A DNA stretch of 64,000 bases from Isochrysis galbana (GCA_018136815.1 CM030935.1:4042299-4106298); one strand, 5' to 3'; counted from the stretch's first letter, positions 11,275 to 21,844 are shown. The notes: generated by a model from the sequence alone, not told the origin. Translations and numbers: made by a program.

Positions 11275-12563
11275 TTATGGATACGGCCCACCAGCCATGT
11301 ACACTTCCAACGGAGGAGGCGCCAAGCCAAATCTACTACTGATTATACTACCATAGAGACAGGTGTGCATGTTTGTGAGCACGCATGCCACTTGCAAGTA
11401 CTTTCCGACATCCCGTCTAAGGGTTTGCTGCGCCTTTGACACGTCAACCCATGGCCACAAACCGGCAATCTTACCGAAGCCCCATTCGACGCTGACCCGA
11501 TAGGGTGCCATCACCCTATTGAATTGTGCTTGCCACGGAAGTAAGACACCCCTGTACATGCGGTATAAGTATGCGGACTGAGGGTAGGCAGAATCACCAA
11601 AGAGGCAAAACGTCTTAGCAGCGGCAGCGCAAGTGACTTGCATGACTTGCAACAGGCCAGACACACGGCACACAAATGAATCATGGCGCGAACCGTGCAC
11701 CGGGCCAAAAGGCCACGGCTGAATCCCGTTGGGGAAGCAAATGCCCTGAATCTTGACACCATGTGTGCGCTTGTGGCCTGAGTAATAGAATCTTTGCCCT
11801 CGAACCGGCCTCGCCGTCTGCCAGAGCTTGCCGTCCACAAATCCAATTAGGTTGCCCACTCCCGTGCCGGCCTCCTCAAAGACCTTCGCAAAGCGCGGGA
11901 ACAATGGGGCAAAAGAAGACAAGCTTCGTGAATCTATGAGGTGTGGGAAGTGGTCATGTATGTACTCCACTACAGTCTGGTGAATCTCACATATTGCGGC
12001 CTCACTCCGACCACACTCCCACATAAGCGTAGTGACGCTACCTGCGGTGCCAAGGAAGGAGAAGAAGGGCGTGGGAGTGTGAAGGATCAAGGGTGTCACA
12101 TGTGCCGCGAAGGGCGCTCACCTGCCGTCTTGAAACGCCGGAGCGTGAGCAGCACTGCCTCCTCGGCGCTTGCCACATGCCTGCTTGGCGTCGAGAAGCC
12201 TGCGGGCAGATCGAGCGCAGCTATGAAGCGTGGCAAGTCCTCGAGGCGAACACCGAAGCGTGCGTAGACGTCGCGCACCACAATCCCATTGCCGCCACCT
12301 GCCTCCGCTGTCTCGCGCTCCAGACGCGCCAGCGACAGGCGCTCTGGCCCAATGCGCGAGCGTGTCGAGCGAAGAAGCGGCTCCGCCGCGAATGCAAGCA
12401 TCGCCACCTCATTGAGGCGGCTGTGCCGCTGCGCCTCACTGTACCGGCCCTGGCGCCGCAGCGACGCCTGCCGCAGGCGCCTCCTCATCCCCAGCAACAT
12501 CGCCGCTGAGAGCGCGAGCTGGGACTCACGCAGCTCCTGCGCGTTGAAGGGGCGGGTCGGCAT
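11275..12563 (-). CDS. PIF/Harbinger (HARBI1-type) DDE transposase
   Basis: Exon 1 is 12122-12563 (ATG at 12563) and exon 2 is 11275-12041, with an 80-bp GT-AG intron in phase 1, giving 402 aa. Residues 1-150 are basic and helical; FKTAGSVTTLMW crosses the junction. The nuclease core shows GFVDGKLW (first Asp), an HG.K..GICFPNG strand, FCLFGDSAYP (second Asp) and VSVEWGFGKI (Glu), which is the DDE set of the DDE_Tnp_4 family. No internal stop or frameshift is seen, so it may be intact. The enzyme cuts and joins at terminal inverted repeats with a 3-bp target. It faces the accessory gene tail to tail. Confidence 0.88.
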
Positions 12564-12770
12564 CTCTCGTCCCGGCGCGCGGCGCTCCCCCCTCTCTCAG
12601 GGCGATCTCGCGTCAACTCCAAAGTTTTAACCTATTTCTGCCGAGTTGTCCTTTTGCGAGGCGGTTGAAACTCCGTTGCGACGGAGGCGGAGCACGTCTT
12701 GTAACCCGCTGTTTCAACCGATGCAAAATCCCTCTATTGAGGCTTTATCTTTATCACGCGATCTTAGGGC

Positions 12771-12955
12771 AACTAAGTTTATACTTGGTTCGCCCATGGG
12801 GGGGCACGAGCCCCCCCCCTGTCTCCACTCCTCCCCTGCCGTGGGGGAGGAAGGAGGAGAACCACCCACCACCCATCCTCCTGGCATGCCTGATGGCTGA
12901 TGGCTTGGCCAGGAGCCCACTGCCACTGCCCTGCTGAAAAAAAAAATTCTTGAAG
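12771..12955 (+). mobile_element. Truncated SINE-like element (hairpin-start family)
   Basis: Begins CAACTAAGTTTATACTTGG, then the C/G hairpin block GGGGGGGCACGAGCCCCCCCC, and follows the 24.6-kb element until GCCACTGCCCTGCTG, where it breaks into an A-run plus TTCTTGAAGAT. That last piece equals the 3' terminus (reverse orientation) of the micro-insertions at 30.35 and 60.6 kb. No clean TSD was found. Confidence 0.7.
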
Positions 12956-13925
12956 ATGACTACTACGTTGCTAGTTGCTAGCCGCCATCCCATTATCTGG
13001 GGTCTACGCCTGACATCGCCTTCGCCGCCCTACCCTCACTCCTCACTCCCTCACTCCCCTTCCCGTTCCCGTTCCCATCACTGTGTCGTGGATAAAGGGA
13101 GCCGCACCATGCCGCACGCTTTACCCTTAGAGCATGCCTCCTTTCCCGCGCCCTGCCTCCATCCCCTCTCCGCAGCGCGTTCTATCTTTAGAGCGTGTCT
13201 CCGAAAGGCTATCGAGCGGAGAAGAGTTCGGTTCGAGCGTAGACGATCTTACGAGGAACGGTAGCGACGAGGAACGAGACGGGGAACGACACGATGGAAA
13301 GCGGTGCGATGGATCGAGGTTAGGCTGGAGGGGCTGGCGTACAAGGGGTGGCGGTCCAGGCGGTCGGGCCAGGGCGTAATCCACGAAGCAAACGGCGGCC
13401 CACCGCCCTCGCCACCACCACCATCCACCCCGCCGTTCTCGCCACCTCCACCCTCACCGCCGCCACCCGCAACTCCGCCTCCAGCGCCACCGCCTCCGTC
13501 TTCGCCGCCTCCCACTCCGCCACCGCGACAAAAAAAGGGAACCTCGAGTTGCACCTTCTGACTTGGAGGTTGGAGGTCCGAGGTCGCGTGCCGCCGACAG
13601 CTCCTCTCTCAATTCCCTGCTTCTGTCCCACCCGACCAATGGCGGATATGTGTCTCTGGGTGTGACCATTGGCGATGTATTTATATCTTGGCTCCCTCGC
13701 GGGCCGCCGCACCCGCCGCTCACCGGCTCACCTGCCGGTGTCCGGAGTCCCACCTCTAATATTGTTTTTAAGTAGACACGGCTCGCATGTGCCCCCGCCC
13801 GGTATCTCCACCCGGTCGTTGTGTGTGGTTGCAGCGGTTCGTTCCGCCCGCGCTCTCTGCGGCCCCTGCTGATCCACTCCCTCGGGCGAGAGAGAGGAAG
13901 GGCTCTTTGTGGTGCGCCTGTGATC

Positions 13926-13928
<3 letters not shown>
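12956..13928. other. GC-rich gene-poor stretch
   Basis: No supportable gene. It contains a CCACC-rich tract (13395-13530) that reads as proline-rich peptide in one frame. An A7 + GGGAACCTCGAGTTGCACC retroelement terminus at about 13528-13560 (minus sense) matches 27640-27670. Confidence 0.5.
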
Positions 13929-13969
<41 letters not shown>

Positions 13970-14045
13970 CCCCCCCCCCCCCCCCCCCCCCTCCCTCCCT
14001 CCCTCCCTCCCTCCCTCCCTCCCTCCCTCCTTCCCTCTTTCCCTC
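13929..14045 (+). repeat. Pure pyrimidine tract: (CT)n, poly-C, (CTCC)n
   Basis: About 117 bases without a purine on the plus strand, ending one base before CTATGG, where the CFAP74-like ATG lies. It therefore falls in the 5' UTR or core promoter of that gene. Such polypurine/polypyrimidine DNA can form triplex (H-DNA). Length is probably variable between strains. Confidence 0.9.
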
Positions 14046-14046
14046 T

Positions 14047-17000
14047 ATGGGTGAGGTGGCCGACGCCGTTGAATGGGAGAGCCAGTTGCACCACGGCACC
14101 GTCCCTTTCTTCGAGGGGAGTACTACAGACGTTGCGCTGGAGGGCGGGCCGTATGATGATGACGTAGACGCCGAGCTGGCACAGTTGGCGGCAGAGGAGG
14201 GAATGCTCGACATCGATGCCGACTCTCCTGACCCATGGGATGAGCTGGACGGCATGGCTCAATACGACCCTATCCATGATGAGGCGTCAATCCTCCGGTC
14301 TGTCATGCCCAACCCCAACGCCGCAGTTTCAACATTTGGCGACAGCGTGTCGCGTGAAGTTCGTGTGGCTCTCAGCCGCGCCAAGTCGGAAGTTCGTGGG
14401 CTTACGCAGGCGCGTGCTGCTGCCCTCGAGTCAGTGAGGGAAACGCAACGTGATCACCTGATTGCAGAGGAGAGGCTGCACAAGCTCAGCCAGGAACTAG
14501 ACGAGCTGCTCGATGCACGCGAGGCTGCCGCCGAAGAATCAGATCAAGCTAGCCACCTCTGGGATCAAATTACACAGGTCCAGACTGTTTTTGATGCTCA
14601 GCAGAAGGCTGTTGCCCGAGCCCGCGAGACAGCCAACTCAGCTCAGCTCGAAGCTGACAAGCTTAGCTTGCAGCTTTCCGAGGCGATGCGAAAGCACAAC
14701 GCACTCGCGTCTCAGTTGGAGTCAGACCATTCAATGTACGTGGTGGCGGCCCGGGCGCGCATGAACAAGGAGATCAGAGGTGCGGAGCACGAGGTAGCAG
14801 CCAAGACCAGGGCACGAGTAGCTGCTGAGGAAGAATTTGAGCAGCGGAAGCTAGTCGCGGAGCATAAGCTCGAGCAAGCTCGCACAGGGCATATGGGAGC
14901 AGCGCGGAGGCTTCGTGAGAAGCAGAGTTACGTGCGAGCCCAAGCGGAGGAGCTGCGGCAACGCCAGGCGGAGCGCACTGCAAAGCGCGCAGAGGCGGTG
15001 CTCCAGCTTAAAGCATCAACGGAGGCCGCAGCGGCCAGCCTGCGTGGAGCTAATGAGCGCAAGGCTGATCGACTCGCCAAGCGCGATGCTGCGCGAGAGG
15101 CAGAACGACAGTCGATTCTAGCAAGTGGCGGCAACCCATACCATGTCTTTCGCCAGCGTGACGAGACCGCGCGCATAGCGCGCGAGAAGGCACGGATCGA
15201 CGCACAACTTGCGTCCAACATGGAACTGTTGCAAGCCCGGTTGGCAAAAGCGCACGCGGACGAACGCCGGGCGCGGGACAAGGCCGAGCGCAATGCAGCT
15301 GCAGCGAGAGCGGCAGCGAAGGAGGTGACCGCAATTGGCACAGAGATCAAGAACGAGACGTACATGCGCCGAGTCACAAAGACCGGCACAACTGTGCTCG
15401 ACCCGACGTCGCATGAGCCTGACTTCCATCCGTCAAAGCACGCGACATTCAAAGACTGGAAGTTTGGGCTTGGGCTTGGCAAAGACGAGGACGTGCTAGA
15501 CATGATGGCCAAAAAATACCCGACAGTGACAACTGATCACACTGCGCGCGCTGCCGCCAAGGCTGGCAGAGAGGAACAGCCACGGCCAGTTGTGCGCAAA
15601 ACAGCTCTCGCTGAGCTCAAAGCTGTACAGGTACCATCAGTGGTCGCGATGGCGGAAGAGGCCCGGGAGCGAGGGGAGGCGGTGGACGAGATGCTGGAGC
15701 CGGAGATGGGCGGTTTGTGGGACGATGGATCCCGAGAGCCGAAGGCCAATCGCAAGCTTGGAGGTCGAGAGCCATCCACGTTGGAAAAGCGATACATGGC
15801 CGCCGCACGTGCGCGGCAGCGCGACAACATTGTCTCAACGCAAGTTGTGTGCGGGATAACATGGGAGGGTTCGGCTTTCGTCGCTTCGCCGCCAGTTGTG
15901 GAGTTCCGCGACTTTGTTGTGGGCGAGACGTATGTCAAGACGTTCACGCTCACAAACGTCTCCAACGGTTTCAATATGTTCCGCCCGCAACCGTTTCCAG
16001 ACGACGTCGCCAGCTTCTTCGAGCTGACCCATGAACCGCCCGGACGAATGGTGTCGGGGCGTACCACGTCGCTGAAGCTTACCTTCACACCAAAGGTTGG
16101 AGAGGATATCATTACCGAGCTACCGCTTCTCACTCAGACAGGGCCAATGACCGTGCCTATCCGTTGTGCACCTAAGAAGGTGGCAGTAGCACTCGCAGCA
16201 TCCGCACTCTACTTTGGTTCGGTCATGCTCCAAGAGCATACAGAGATAGCCCTTGTGGTGACCAACCATGGCGCGCTTCCTACAAGCTTCTCTGCGACGG
16301 TGCAACAAGAGCCTGCAACCGGAATGGATGCACGGGTGAATATGACCGCTCCTGCAGCTGAAGCCGCAGGGAACCCAGCTGTATCCCAAGAGGGTGAAGA
16401 GGCGCCGGACGGCGAGCCGATGCGGGAGTTGGGCGAGCCGACGGGAGACGGAGGGAAGATCCCAAGTGATGAGGCTGATACACTCGAGGAGGGCGCGGTA
16501 CAGGCATCACCTAATGGATTGTCTTCTGGTAGTCACGCCACCATTGCCTCAACAACATCGGTTGCACTACCCGCAGCCGTCGTGAAGAGTGAGTCATCGG
16601 ATCTGGTCTTCACCTGCGACCGCGACACGTACAAACTTGCCCCATACTCCACAACGACGGTGCTGCTAAAATTTGCCCCTTCCATGCCGGGAGATGCCGT
16701 AGCGACGCTGCATCTTGACTTTGGGTGTGACTGGCGCAAGGAGAGGGTAGAACTGTCCGGCACCGGTGTCAAGGTACCTATTTTCCTGCCTCGCGACGTT
16801 GTTGACCTTCGCACGTGTCTATTCGGCGCGCTATATCGCGACGAGCTGAGGGTCTCTAACCGCTCGTCCGTCGCACAAAAAGTGTCATTCCGAGCCCCTC
16901 CGTGCCTCGAGGGTTACTTGGAGTTCCTTCCGAGCTCAGCGTTTGTGCAAGCGCACCGCTCAATGGGCATACAAATGAAATTCAGAGCCGAGGCCCGCCT

Positions 17001-19308
17001 TCTGGAGGCCTGTGCCGAATTCGCTACCGCGGAGAACACAATCGCGGTACCCATCCGGCTCAACGTGCCAGGCCAGGTGGCTCCAGTCACGTTCACGCTG
17101 CGTGCGCGTCTCACACCTTCAGACTTGCTTTTTCTTGCAGCCGACGGTGAAACGCCGCTGACAAGCCTGGACTTTGGCGTGGTGCCAGTGTCTGCCCGTC
17201 GACAGCTGCCAATAGTGCTACGCAATCTGTCCGCTTTGCCGCAGCGTTTTGGGTTTGTGTCGCAAAACCCGGAGATCGAGGTCCAACCCGGAGATGGACT
17301 TGGCACGATTCTTCCAGGCGAGTCCCTCAACCTGACCGTGAATTGGATGCCATCATCGGACACCCGCTTCTATCATGTTCTCGCTTGCCGCACGTCTCTA
17401 AATCGCCGATACACAACGAAGTGTGTTGGCCGCGCAGTGAAGCCACCCCTCACCCTTTCTGCAACAGCCGTCCGGCTTCCTGCCACGGCGGAAGGCGATT
17501 CGAGCGACGCGGAGTTATCCCTCAAAAATAACTCCTCTAAACCCCAAGACTTTGAATTCGCACCACCCTTTGGTAGCGGTGTCAGCGTAGAACCTCTCAT
17601 TGGCAAGGTGCCGGCAGGTGCCGCGGTGCGCTTGCTCGTGACTTTCACCCCTCCGACTCACGACGCCGCAACCATTGTGGAGCACGGAGGCGAGGATGGT
17701 GCAGATTCCATCAAGGGCGGCGATGTCGATGAGGAGAAAGAAGGCACCTCGGCCGAAGCGGGGACAGGAGTCGCTGCAGATGAACGCTCCGCAGAGATGC
17801 CCCGTCCTGATCCGTCCGTGAAGAGTGTGAGCTTGCGTGAAGCAGATAGCGACGAGCCTTGGTCTGCGCACTCGACGGTGTGTGTGCCCTGTTTCATGCG
17901 TACATCTGGATCTCTATCAGTCGATCGGTCTTGTACTCTCTTCGTCGAGGTCGAGACTACCGCCGTCGCGCCATCGCTGGTATTGGGCAATGCGTCCGTC
18001 CGCCAAACCGTTGAGTTTGGCGCAGTACCGTTGGGCAAGGAGGAGCACTCGGTCGTGATGGTCCGCTCCTTACGGGATCGACCCATCAAGCTATTTGCTA
18101 AGCCTCTTGCGCCCTCGGGGCCTTACTCCCTCATCAACGCACCGCCGTTGCTGCGCCCGCGAGAATCGATCGAGCTCTTCTTGCGTTTCAAGCCGACGCG
18201 GCAGATGGAGTCACTCGAGCAGCTCTTTTTGTGCGCAGAGGGTGCGAATGGCGAGCTTATCCGCCTGATTGTTTCGCTGAAGGGAAGCGGTGTCTCACCG
18301 CTGCTAAAGTTTATACCACCTGGAGCAGTATCAGCTGGCAAGGATGTGAAGGCCCCTGCACCGGAGGACGCCGTGAGCGACGTGCCTGTCGTTGCGCTGG
18401 GCCGCTCGCGCGAGTCGTCAGCGATTCATGTGGGCGACGTGCTCGTTGGAGACGAGCTCACGCGATCCGTCGACTTGGCCAATCACTCGGACTTCCCCGT
18501 TAAATATACGCTCAAAAGTATTCAACGTGGCCACTCCAATATTGGGCCTTTCGGCGTGTTCGACGTAGTTCCCGCTGAGGCGGAAATCGCCCCTGGCGGC
18601 GTGCAACGGCTCACGATCACTTTCTCGCCGGATCATGAGACCATTCATTTTTTCGAGCTCTTTGAGGTTGCAATGGCAGATGGTGCTGCTGAAGAGGGGA
18701 CCGAGCTTTTGCTGCTCACAGGTCGCGCGTGGACCTCCGGTGGGTATGTCTTGCCGCCTGCGATCGTAAACGTGCAAGGCGAGGCGCTGCTGTCGGCGCC
18801 CTCCCAAGACATCCTTAGAATTGCAAAGGCGAGTGCCGAGGCCGCCGAGGTGCCGATAGGTGGCGCCAATGAGGCCTGTGGGGAGATCACACTCGAGCTT
18901 GTCCCTGGGCCAGATGGTAAAGCTACGTGCGAGATATTATTCGGGAATATCAAGCCCACCAATGCTAGTGCCAAGCCACAGAATCTCGAAGTAAGTTTCG
19001 ATGGCCTGACCGACGAATTCTCCAAGAGGGGCTTTTCGATCGAGCCAATAAAAATGAGTATCGACGCCGGCACCCAAAAATCGGCAGTGTTTACCTTCGA
19101 GCTTCGGGAACAAGCTCTCCTTGGCACGGAGCTTGGGCTAATCGCCTCCTTTGGCGTCTCGCAATGGGCTGAAGTGAGCGTCAAGGCTGTCATGAAGGGC
19201 GGTAGTCCGCCTATGGTGAACCCGGAGTTGCCCATCTTGCTTAAGGGCTACATCCCGAAGCGGACTGAAAATACCCGCGGCGAAAATACCGGCATGCAAG
19301 AATCATGA
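14047..19308 (+). CDS. CFAP74: CFAP74-like central-apparatus protein (1753 aa, single exon)
   Basis: ATG at 14047 follows the pyrimidine tract, and the frame is open for 5.26 kb with no intron. Residues 1-95 are acidic. Residues 100-450 form a long Arg/Ala/Glu coiled coil that includes GGNPYHVFRQRDETARIAREK (about 361). From about residue 600 the protein is a string of immunoglobulin-like ASH/MSP domains of the HYDIN type, the first starting near VVEFRDFVVGETYVKTFTLTNVS. This order matches CFAP74/FAP74, a C1a-projection protein of the ciliary central pair that affects waveform. Size is within the family's range (roughly 1,600-1,900 aa). HYDIN, CFAP47 or CFAP65 are alternatives but lack the leading coiled coil. 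Confidence 0.75.
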   Translation: MGEVADAVEWESQLHHGTVPFFEGSTTDVALEGGPYDDDVDAELAQLAAEEGMLDIDADSPDPWDELDGMAQYDPIHDEASILRSVMPNPNAAVSTFGDSVSREVRVALSRAKSEVRGLTQARAAALESVRETQRDHLIAEERLHKLSQELDELLDAREAAAEESDQASHLWDQITQVQTVFDAQQKAVARARETANSAQLEADKLSLQLSEAMRKHNALASQLESDHSMYVVAARARMNKEIRGAEHEVAAKTRARVAAEEEFEQRKLVAEHKLEQARTGHMGAARRLREKQSYVRAQAEELRQRQAERTAKRAEAVLQLKASTEAAAASLRGANERKADRLAKRDAAREAERQSILASGGNPYHVFRQRDETARIAREKARIDAQLASNMELLQARLAKAHADERRARDKAERNAAAARAAAKEVTAIGTEIKNETYMRRVTKTGTTVLDPTSHEPDFHPSKHATFKDWKFGLGLGKDEDVLDMMAKKYPTVTTDHTARAAAKAGREEQPRPVVRKTALAELKAVQVPSVVAMAEEARERGEAVDEMLEPEMGGLWDDGSREPKANRKLGGREPSTLEKRYMAAARARQRDNIVSTQVVCGITWEGSAFVASPPVVEFRDFVVGETYVKTFTLTNVSNGFNMFRPQPFPDDVASFFELTHEPPGRMVSGRTTSLKLTFTPKVGEDIITELPLLTQTGPMTVPIRCAPKKVAVALAASALYFGSVMLQEHTEIALVVTNHGALPTSFSATVQQEPATGMDARVNMTAPAAEAAGNPAVSQEGEEAPDGEPMRELGEPTGDGGKIPSDEADTLEEGAVQASPNGLSSGSHATIASTTSVALPAAVVKSESSDLVFTCDRDTYKLAPYSTTTVLLKFAPSMPGDAVATLHLDFGCDWRKERVELSGTGVKVPIFLPRDVVDLRTCLFGALYRDELRVSNRSSVAQKVSFRAPPCLEGYLEFLPSSAFVQAHRSMGIQMKFRAEARLLEACAEFATAENTIAVPIRLNVPGQVAPVTFTLRARLTPSDLLFLAADGETPLTSLDFGVVPVSARRQLPIVLRNLSALPQRFGFVSQNPEIEVQPGDGLGTILPGESLNLTVNWMPSSDTRFYHVLACRTSLNRRYTTKCVGRAVKPPLTLSATAVRLPATAEGDSSDAELSLKNNSSKPQDFEFAPPFGSGVSVEPLIGKVPAGAAVRLLVTFTPPTHDAATIVEHGGEDGADSIKGGDVDEEKEGTSAEAGTGVAADERSAEMPRPDPSVKSVSLREADSDEPWSAHSTVCVPCFMRTSGSLSVDRSCTLFVEVETTAVAPSLVLGNASVRQTVEFGAVPLGKEEHSVVMVRSLRDRPIKLFAKPLAPSGPYSLINAPPLLRPRESIELFLRFKPTRQMESLEQLFLCAEGANGELIRLIVSLKGSGVSPLLKFIPPGAVSAGKDVKAPAPEDAVSDVPVVALGRSRESSAIHVGDVLVGDELTRSVDLANHSDFPVKYTLKSIQRGHSNIGPFGVFDVVPAEAEIAPGGVQRLTITFSPDHETIHFFELFEVAMADGAAEEGTELLLLTGRAWTSGGYVLPPAIVNVQGEALLSAPSQDILRIAKASAEAAEVPIGGANEACGEITLELVPGPDGKATCEILFGNIKPTNASAKPQNLEVSFDGLTDEFSKRGFSIEPIKMSIDAGTQKSAVFTFELREQALLGTELGLIASFGVSQWAEVSVKAVMKGGSPPMVNPELPILLKGYIPKRTENTRGENTGMQES

Positions 19309-19612
19309 TGATGGGCCTTCGCGCCCTCTAGGTCCAGTAAAAGAGCGACGCGCAACGATTTTGGAACGCTATAGTCTCGAGATTCTGCTACGTAAAACAC
19401 TCACGTGCAGTCTATAAACAAACACTACTAAATAGTAGTAGTTATATCCGAATCCTAACCACGCCCCATTAACACTAGCTAATTGGACACAACTTTTCAG
19501 CCCGGATTCCCGCCATGCCTACCGGGCCAGGTGTCCGAGTGATGTCGGGGGGAGGAGGTTGCGGGTAAGGAGGGTTGCACACCTCTCTTTGTACTTTTCC
19601 TTTTCCTTCCAC
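19309..19612. other. 3' flank of CFAP74-like gene
   Basis: Shows ATAAACAAACACTACTAAATAGTAGTAG, an imperfect inverted repeat, and no gene. Confidence 0.4.
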
Positions 19613-19960
19613 AACTAAGTTTATACTTAGTTCAGCATGGGGGGGCGCCTTGCGTCCCCCCTCTCAGGCACCAATTCCCCTCCGGGGGGCCTGTCGGTCA
19701 TCCCCATGCTCTGCCTTCTGGCATGAGCAGGGCATTCAACACAACCTACCCAGACCCCCAGTGGGCGCGGGTCGCGAGCCGCAGTCCCAGGCCCGCTTGG
19801 GCCTGCTCTCGTACTGACTCCCCTCCCCATCCCTGGTCCCCAGGCAGACAGGGGCCTCTGGGCGGCACCCAGGGCCAGCGAGGCAAGCGTGGGAGAGGCA
19901 GGGGGGCCAGGGGCTGAGCGCTGAGCCCCAGCCTCCACTGCCCAGACCAAAAGCGTTCAA
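19613..19960 (+). mobile_element. SINE-like element, second subfamily
   Basis: Starts with CAACTAAGTTTATACTTAG, the only SINE-like copy here whose hairpin arms pair perfectly (CTAAGT-TTAT-ACTTAG). It continues with a G/C hairpin (GGGGGGGCGCCTTGCGTCCCCCC) but a different body from the 24.6-kb type. A related body lacking this start lies at about 39470-39860. No T-tail or TSD was identified, so the 3' limit is uncertain. Confidence 0.55.
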
Positions 19961-20095
19961 TTATTCCCATCCCTGCTAGCACCTTTCGTTGTCACTTGGA
20001 GATTACTTGACTCAACTTGACACTTCACATGTTGAAACACACACGTGGTCTTACTCCATTCACTCGATTTGGGTGTGGACTGGTCACCAAAGTAT
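19940..20095 (+). repeat. Repeat G (copy at 30110-30250 in reverse)
   Basis: The block containing TTGTCACTTGGAGATTACTTGACT, CACTTCACATGTTGAAAC and CATTCACTCGATTTGGG is present in reverse complement at about 30110-30250. It was probably the host repeat into which other elements inserted. Confidence 0.7.
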
Positions 20096-20140
20096 CCGCT
20101 CTTATGGACCAATACGGTATTCCACTCTCGCTTCGCTTGC

Positions 20141-20305
20141 TTTTCTGCCATCGTTTCAGATCAAGTCACTGAGGAAGAGACTCTGCGACATGCACCACAT
20201 CCACGACGAGGAACCCCATTGTATGCGGATAAAGGCTATGATTCAAGAAACAACAGGCCTCACTACCTTTCGCGAAAAATGCTCTCCGCCGCATTGCACG
20301 CCGCA
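20141..20305 (+). pseudogene. Fragment of an IS5/IS4-type DDE transposase
   Basis: A short open stretch reads DQVTEEETLRHAPHPRRGTP and then LYADKGYDSRNNRPHYLSRK. The A-D-K-G-Y-D-S core is the hallmark around the second catalytic Asp of IS5-like transposases and eukaryotic relatives. No flanking domain survives in frame. It may be a dead DNA transposon or an old bacterial insertion. Composition does not differ clearly from the surroundings. Confidence 0.45.
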
Positions 20306-21700
20306 TTTGTTCATTTGTCCTTATTTGTTTCATTGATTTGTTTGTGCGATGTTGCGTCAGTTTTCGGAGTTTTCTTGTTGGTGAGTGAGTGATGTGGGGT
20401 GGTGTCTTGTGGGTCCTCGTCGCGATGTAGCGCGCCCTTTCCCCCCTTCTCAAGACTTCTCTTCACTCCATGCCCTAGCCCCGCTGAGACTTGCCCCACG
20501 ATCAAGCATCGCGCTTGATTCCACAGTCCGATACGTCGATACGACAGGTGTCAGGCCGCAAGTGGTCCATGACAATCTCCAGCGCCATTCGGGTCATCGG
20601 CTCGTCTGGTAGGCGCGGTGTCTTGTCTGGTAGCATCATGGAGAGAGAGAGAGAGGATTGACGGAGGGGGGGGGGGGACGAAGCAGGAAGGATGTGTGGG
20701 GAGCTCGAGGAGGTGGCGAGGAGGCGATATGGGAGGCATTACCCGAAAGGAGGAAACCTCGAATCTAGACCTGACAAACAGGCTAGAAGCTAGAAGGAAC
20801 GAAACGAGAACCCAAATTCTAGGCCGCTGGGGACGAACCCTACCAACCTAGATGTGCCTGAGCTTCACCGTGTGGCCGCACGGCGAAGGACCTGGAGACA
20901 GGGGTTGTGCGAGAACGTTCAGGCACCCATTTGGTCCACTTACAGCTGCTGAGACTAGGTGTTCACATGATTTTCTGAGGAGGGGTGTTCACGAACTGTT
21001 CATATCCGGAAGTTGGTGTTCACATGTGTTCAAGTGTTCATATGGTGTGGTTTCCTACCGATATGCAAAAAAAAAGAAGTTGAGGCCCAGGACGCACACA
21101 AGGTGCGCCCCGGAGTTCGAACTCCTCAACTTGCAGCTTGCAGCGGCGTAAGACGAAGAGGGCAATTCTGAACGTGACTTGGACTCGGACTCGTACTCGG
21201 GAGACGTTTTGTGGCTCGGACATGCGAAATTTGATTTGAGAGATTGAAGGTTGGATTGGGCCTGCGGCGGCTGGATTTTCGCAGACCGTGAGGTCTTGGA
21301 CTGTTGATGCTTGGGGAGTGGCGTGGGGTAGCGGTTCAGCGGCTTGAGTTGATAGGGGGAATCCGAATCTGTGTGTCTTGTGCGTCAGTGGCAACACGGG
21401 GAACTGTTCAATTGTAATTGTGAGCGCGTACCTTACACGAATATTCGTGCCTACAGCCTTCAGATGGGCAGGAATACAACAGCATGTCGCATGTCTGCAT
21501 GCTGTGTGTATTTGTAGCCATTCTCTATCTAGCGCAAACGCATGCGTTCGCGGAGCAAGTCGCGACGGTATACCGTATTGTGAGTAAAATCAACTTTTTA
21601 TGAGGGTCCTTTCCCCTAGCCGCGGCCCCCCTCTCTCCGAAAAGCAGAAGGCGGGGGGCGGGGGGGGGGGGGGGGGGGGGCGAGGAACGTGGGTGGGGGA
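20306..21700. other. Gene-poor stretch
   Basis: No supportable gene. Contains GA and poly-G tracts (about 20640-20675 and 21655-21680) and a hairpin-rich piece at 21075-21140: AAGTTGAG pairs with CTCAACTT around GGAGTTCGAACTCC, which resembles a tRNA T-arm/B-box, but no full tRNA can be folded. Confidence 0.45.
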
Positions 21701-21844
21701 GCGGCGAGCGAGCGATGGACCCCTCCTCCGATGAGTACACCTGGGACTTTTGCGGAAGGGAGGACGGCAGCAGATTGGCCGCGCGCCGCGGCCCTCAGCG
21801 AGCCAGTGCCGGCGATGCCGTCGTGCACGAGATCATGGGCCGCC

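Larger units (their letters stand above)
4968..12735. mobile_element. Candidate PIF/Harbinger DNA transposon with nested LINE
   Basis: The left end (4969-4991) reads GAGGGATTTTGCA then GAGCTGAAAC. The reverse complement of the right end (12711-12734) reads GAGGGATTTTGCA then TCGGTTGAAAC. About 50-60 bp inward both ends also carry CGGAGTTTCAAC. The direct triplet ATT sits just outside each end (4965-4967 and 12736-12738), fitting the 3-bp TSD of this superfamily, though three bases alone are weak. Inside are two convergent genes, as in typical two-gene Harbinger elements: a coiled-coil accessory protein and a DDE transposase. The span is enlarged by a LINE at 5343-9127. Confidence 0.6.

Noticed and set aside
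12093-12509. Plus-strand frames opposite transposase exon 1
   Set aside because: Shadow of the minus-strand coding exon.
13304-13561. Proline-rich frame like a cell-wall protein
   Set aside because: Pure CCACC/CCGCC low complexity, no signal peptide, and it runs into a retroelement terminus.
13768-14277. Minus-strand frame with poly-Gly/Arg-Glu
   Set aside because: Shadow of the pyrimidine tract and the CFAP74-like 5' end.
21069-21145. Possible tRNA around GGAGTTCGAACTCC
   Set aside because: Acceptor-like and T-arm-like stems pair, but there is no D-arm and the anticodon-like loop has five bases.
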